Assembly: GCF_032884065.1 (NCBI RefSeq)
Contig: NC_088873.1
Span: forward strand, 31,654,227-31,718,226
Origin: Artemia franciscana
Taxonomy: Eukaryota; Arthropoda; Branchiopoda; Anostraca; Artemiidae
DNA length: 64,000 nt
Direction of reading: 5' to 3'
The notes beneath the pieces were generated by a model that searched no databases, was not told the DNA's origin, and worked only from the letters and a program-made list of their open reading frames with translations. Made by a program: the position numbers and the translations under genes. Positions 59,600 through 64,000 of the stretch are shown in pieces. Position 1 is the first letter of the stretch; every line of letters starts with the position of its first letter.

Positions 59600-60985
59600 G
59601 TAAAGGTCATACGGCTTCAATGTTTTACTATTTATTATTTTTTTCCCAGAGAAACTTTATATGGAAGGGGTCGTCACATAAGCTTCGGAGGGGACTCATT
59701 TGATTGGAAATTGGAAGTTATAGTTCACTTTTTAAGAATCAAAAGAGATCGGAAGGCAACTAGCCCCCCCCCCCCCCCCACGTTCTTCTTTCCTCAAACC
59801 CATTCGATAAGAAATTTGAGATAGCCATTTTTTTCAAATCATTCAAAGATCATATAAAGAAAACTCCGGGGTAAACAAAATCCCTGAAGGCCCGGGTGCA
59901 GGTGCTGTAAGTGATCACCTAGGGGCATATATGTTTCTTATGGAAGGGCTACTTATATAAACTTCGAAGAGCGTTCATTTGATTGGAAATTGAAAATTTT
60001 ATTCCAGTTTTGAGATTCAAAAGAGATTTGAGGGCAAGCAGTCCAAATTTACGCCCCCTTTTCCCCAAATGTGACCGACAAAAATTTTTAGGTAGGAATT
60101 TTGTTAAAAATAGTTCAAAGGTCAGATAAAAAAAAATTCTAGTGTCGACGCAACCCTCCAGGTCCCAAAAGCAGGTTGGACCAATTGAATGGCCCAGAAA
60201 GTGGCTACTTGAATTGGAAATTGAAAGTCATAGTTCACATTTTTGAAGAGCCAAAAGAGATCGGAAGACAACTAGCCCCCCAACACTCTTTTTCCTCAAA
60301 CCCATCCGATAAGAAATTTGAGATAGCTATTTTTTAATAGTTCAAGCATCATATAACGAAAACTCCAAGGTCCATACAACCCACCGGGGGCTGGGGGCAG
60401 GCGTTGTAAGTTACGCCCTGGGGACATATAGGTTTCTTATGTAAGGAAGGCTCATATAAACTTAATAGAGCGTCCATTTGATTGGAAATTGAAAGTTCTA
60501 GTTCACCTTTTCGGAGTCAAAAGAGATCGGTGGGCAACTAGCCCCTCCGTTTGGCGTAATATATGGTTCTTATGGAAGGGATACTCGTATGAACTTCAGA
60601 GAGGGATCATTTAATGGAAATTGAAAGTTTTAGTTCACTTTTAAAGAGTCAAAAGAGATGGAAGAGCAACTAGCCTCCCCCCCCCACCCTCCATGTCCTA
60701 GTTTCCTCAAACCCATCCAATAAGAACTTTTAGATAGCTATTTTTCTAAAAATAGTTCATAGATCATATAACGATAACTCCAGGATCGACACAATCCCTC
60801 GAGGCCCGGGGCCAGACGATTATGCCCTGGGAGGATATATGTTTCTTATGTAACGGATGGGGGGAGGGAGTTACGTGAAGGATCTTTCTATGGAGGAATT
60901 TATCATGAGGGAAGAGAATTTCCATCAAGGGGTGCGCAGGATTTTCTAGCACTATTAAAAAAAGCAATGAGAAAATAAATATTTT
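59600..60985 (+). repeat. Array of the ~300 bp interspersed family
   Basis: ATTGGAAATTG landmarks at about 59703, 59982, 60213 and 60481, with a shorter one near 60613. Each unit has 'GAGATAGCCATTTTT', 'AAAAGAGATCGG', 'GGCCCGGG' and 'GGGGCATATA..TTTCTTATGGAAGGG' segments. It is the opposite orientation of the copies at 6690-9060. Poly-C runs at 59766-59779 and 60677-60686. Confidence 0.75.
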
Positions 60986-60994
60986 TTTTGCAAC

Positions 60995-61135
60995 TAGAAG
61001 TAATGAGCAGCATTAAAACTTAAAACGAATATAACAAATTGCGGATATAAGGGGGTTCCTCTCCTCCACTATACCTTGCTCCTTTCACTAAAGTATTTTT
61101 AGTAATTTTAACTATTTATTCTACTGAAATTTTTT
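60995..61135. repeat. Hairpin-family repeat, half copy
   Basis: Contains GAGCAGCATTAAAACTTAAAACGAA and TAAAGTATTTTTAGTAATTT-type segments, split here as AGCAGCATTAAAACTT and AGTATTTTTAGTAATT. Confidence 0.65.
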
Positions 61136-61139
61136 TGGG

Positions 61140-63530
61140 GGATAAAGATATGCCTGCTATTCCACTTTAGGTTTGTTACGTGATTTTGACCTTCTGTCTC
61201 ACCTTCGTAAACCAAGTATGGTTTATAAGATACATGTCAAAGAGTGTTGAATGAATTATTTTTGTGGCCAATAAGAATATTTTTTATCTTCTTTGAGCAT
61301 CAGTCTAGCCGTAGAGAGCCTTAGAGAGGTGTTTTGAAACGGGACGACCGAGTGGGCCTGACCCATTAGTCAATTTAAGCATTATTATTTCTGGAATGCC
61401 ATAGCCTTTCACAATAAATAAGGAAATAATGAGAATTAAATATAAAGATCGAGTAGAATGCGGAAGTGATATGCTTAACAAAGACAATGTATATATTCCT
61501 ATTGGAACAAAAATATTATTGTTACAAAGAAACTGCAGGTTTTTTTTTTGTATTTTTGGGATTCCCAGTTCTTTTGTATATTTTAATTTGATCGTATGGA
61601 AAATTTGAAAATCTGCGGTATAAAATCAGTCCGGAAATTTGAATCTAAACCAGAAGTCAACGGCATCCTCTTATCGGGGTTTTTGGCGTTTGGAAAACAG
61701 TATAAATTCCTGAACAACCCGATCAAGAAGACAGTAACTAAGTGAATCTTTGGAGCATTGATTAATATATTGTAGGAACTGTAAGTGAATTTTCTAGACA
61801 ATTTCAGTATTTCAGTATTTCAGTAGAATATTCGAGTAGAATTTCAGTAGAATACATTGAACTTACCTCCAACGAAGAGTGAGGTCGTCCAACACATATT
61901 AAGTATTATATTTGGGTTTGGGGCCCTAAGAGGAAGACCTTGTTTTATTGACTGGTTAGTTCTAAAGACCTGAAGGGTATCTCCTATTTCATTTGTGTCA
62001 TTCTAAAACAAATATATGTCATTTTTGTCTAATATTTTAACATTGAGCGGATACTCATCACCCTTGAAATTGGTCCTTAGCTGTATTGATTTTTGACAGC
62101 CAAAATGCAGTTTATCGACGACAGAATATGGCAATTATTTGTTTGATATTCTGCCTGTCTAAATATCTTGAAAAATTTACATAAGAAGTTGGATCCTATA
62201 TAAGTTGAAAGAAATTCACAAAATTGGACATGTAGTTTGATGAATTTCCTCAGGCAAGGTTAAGTGAGAAACTCATGATTTAGTTTTTTCAAGTTAAGAT
62301 AACAATGTAAGCAATAATTTTGGTTAAGGTTACTTATAGGGCAAAAATCCGAAATGAATAAAAATTCCACATTTAGTGTACTTTCCAAAATTGATAATCA
62401 CTGTCTTCATAATCACCCCTCCCCCCGATATAACCATAAACTATGTACAATAGCTTATAATTTCCTTTTTTTCAACTGGCTTTACTTTGTAGTGTGGACT
62501 GAGCTTTGAAAAACAATAATAAGCAGAAAAAGTAATTGTAAATCATAAAATCAGCTAACTTTTGAATTTATCCAAGGGCTGAATGAGACCCCAGTGGGGA
62601 TTGGGGGGCTTGTACGCAATTACGACAGAATTGTGAAAAATTGTAGAGAACATGGAACGTCTATTTTTTGGTCTCGAGCACGAAAAAACAAATAAAAGAA
62701 GATCTTTTTCACACACAAAAAAATCCTACTCAAAGTGAGTGCAATTTGCAAATAGAAACAACTATGTCCCTGTAATCAATGTGCGAAACTTATGATGACA
62801 GTTACTCTGAGTATCAAAGATCTGCCAAGCCAGCATCCGTCCCGTCCTAAGACAACTTGCGAACAAACTCTTCAATTCCAACTCTAAACCTCTGCCCTAA
62901 AGAAGAAAGACTGAGGCGTAATGTAAATAGGAATGGGCACCTCCCCTTAAAATTCTTTGTTCAGTACATCAAAAAAATATCAAGTTCTTAAAATGGCAAC
63001 ATGAGGTACAGGGTAATCGTGCCGATTTAACGATTTACTACAATTTCAATGATTCGACCAACATTTAGCCGATTTTGTTCAAAATTTCGATCTTGGTACG
63101 TAGCATAGCCAGTTTGTCGGTAAATTTTAGTGCAATACTTTTATATAATTTCTGGTATAATAGAAGGTGAATTATTGAATGATTCAGTAAAAACAGCTCT
63201 TACAGTTTCCTGTTTCAAAGACATATCCAATTTATTTGAGATATGCGACGCTAAACAAATTTTTAGGGAAACCAAAAGTGAAGAAAGCTCCGATTTTGCC
63301 AGAGTTTCAGATGATTTTCCATTTTACTGCTTATTTTTAAACCTTGGGGTACGCACTTCCTTCTGGGGTACTTCCTTGGGGTTTCACGGGTTTCTGTCAA
63401 TTCTTGAGATTTGGGGCAGTTAGAATCGTTCAAAACTCAGAGGGTTAACCCGATTTATTCTATTATTATTAGTACGTTGTTATTAAAGGTCAGATGGCAA
63501 CAGAGCTTTGTAGTAGTTAACAAAAACACG
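61140..63530. other. No gene recognised
   Basis: The frame at 63130-63423 (97 codons, + strand) includes SVKTALTVSCFKDISNLFE. It has no recognised domain and no clear splice sites, so it is left unassigned. No repeat of note. Confidence 0.35.
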
Positions 63531-63539
63531 TTTACTCAA

Positions 63540-63745
63540 CTGATAGTAAGGAGTAATATTAAAACTTAAAACGAACAGAAATTTTATGAAGGGAGTTGGC
63601 CCCCTCGTCAATACATCGCTCTTTATGCTAAAGTTCAAATTTTGTTCCAATTCCTTAGGAATGCGCCCTGAATCACAAAGGCCGTTTAATTAGAATAAAT
63701 AGCTCTTTTGAAAGTGCTAAAATAAACTTTAGCGTAAAGATGGAG
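63540..63745 (+). repeat. Hairpin-family repeat, near-palindromic copy
   Basis: TAAGGAGTAATATTAAAAC to CGCTCTTTATGCTAAAGTT, then the reverse-complement half around AACTTTAGCGTAAAGATGG (about 63725). Confidence 0.7.
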
Positions 63746-63759
63746 GTATTGACGAGAGG

Positions 63760-64000
63760 TCTGCTTTATATTCTTCTGTATATTTTATATCCTATATCCT
63801 ATATTCTTTAAACACTGCTTTGAACTCTCACTTTTTTGTCTAATTTGTTACTTGATCTAGATCTGCTTTATTCTTCTGTATACTTTATATTCTATATGTT
63901 ATATTCATTAAAGACTGTTTGAAACTCATTTTTTTGTCAAATTTGTTAAAGATCTGCTTTATATTCTTCTTTATATCTTATATTCTATGTGTTATTATCC
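63760..64000 (+). repeat. AT-rich ~95 bp tandem repeat running off the window
   Basis: CTGCTTTAT(AT)TCTTCT at 63761, 63863 and 63954 marks units of about 102 and 91 bp, each with TATTCTATAT and AACTCA.TTTTTTGTC-like parts. Confidence 0.7.

Overview
The window looks like repeat-dominated DNA from an arthropod nuclear genome. Most of it is transposable elements, satellites and AT-rich intergenic sequence, with spliceosomal intron signals and no operons. I suspect a brine shrimp (Artemia) or close relative, because several interspersed families here look like ones I associate with that genome. That identification is from memory and cannot be checked here. A run of exactly 100 N (4285-4384) is a scaffold gap.

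Layout. 1-4284: head-to-tail and inverted non-autonomous Helitrons separated by (TA)n tracts, ending at the gap. 4385-13800: AT-rich DNA, a ~300 bp repeat family, and a badly decayed non-LTR retrotransposon (about 9285-12175) lying between inverted arms (7905-8265 and 12235-12597). 13800-17200: nothing clearly genic. 17200-21125: copies of a hairpin-like repeat, then two opposed arrays of ~190 bp repeats around a GC-rich spacer, like a foldback element. 21261-30780: local duplications, several decayed minisatellites and the only recognisable host gene sequence. That is the last coding exon of a nicotinic acetylcholine receptor alpha-type subunit on the + strand (27417-27617), with a probable unidentified exon on the - strand 270 bp away (27048-27147). 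30870-36905: interspersed repeats and a second, inactive non-LTR retrotransposon on the - strand (32502 to about 36500). 37680-50555: a very large imperfect palindrome whose loop is a CAGA-type microsatellite that switches strand. Its right arm is split by a third, better preserved non-LTR retrotransposon (43851-49519). 52367-58005: a second mosaic Helitron cluster. 58005-64000: AT-rich DNA, another array of the ~300 bp family, and hairpin-repeat copies.

Most interesting points. (1) The retrotransposon at 43851-49519 is flanked by a 14 bp target-site duplication that also encloses a 13-unit, 123 bp tandem array in front of its 5' UTR. The 'satellite' therefore seems to be part of the element, like promoter monomers. 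(2) The 37.7-50.6 kb palindrome carries the decayed remains of the same unidentified ORF in both arms. (3) The Helitrons carry a short ORF with a 23-residue STPR-like repeat, clustered TGACGTCA palindromes near the 5' end, a doubled 3' hairpin, and in one copy a tRNA-like sequence.

The genes do not form a pathway. The Helitron ORF and the retrotransposon proteins serve the elements' own mobility, and the receptor exon is an ordinary neuronal host gene whose other exons lie outside this window or were not recognised.
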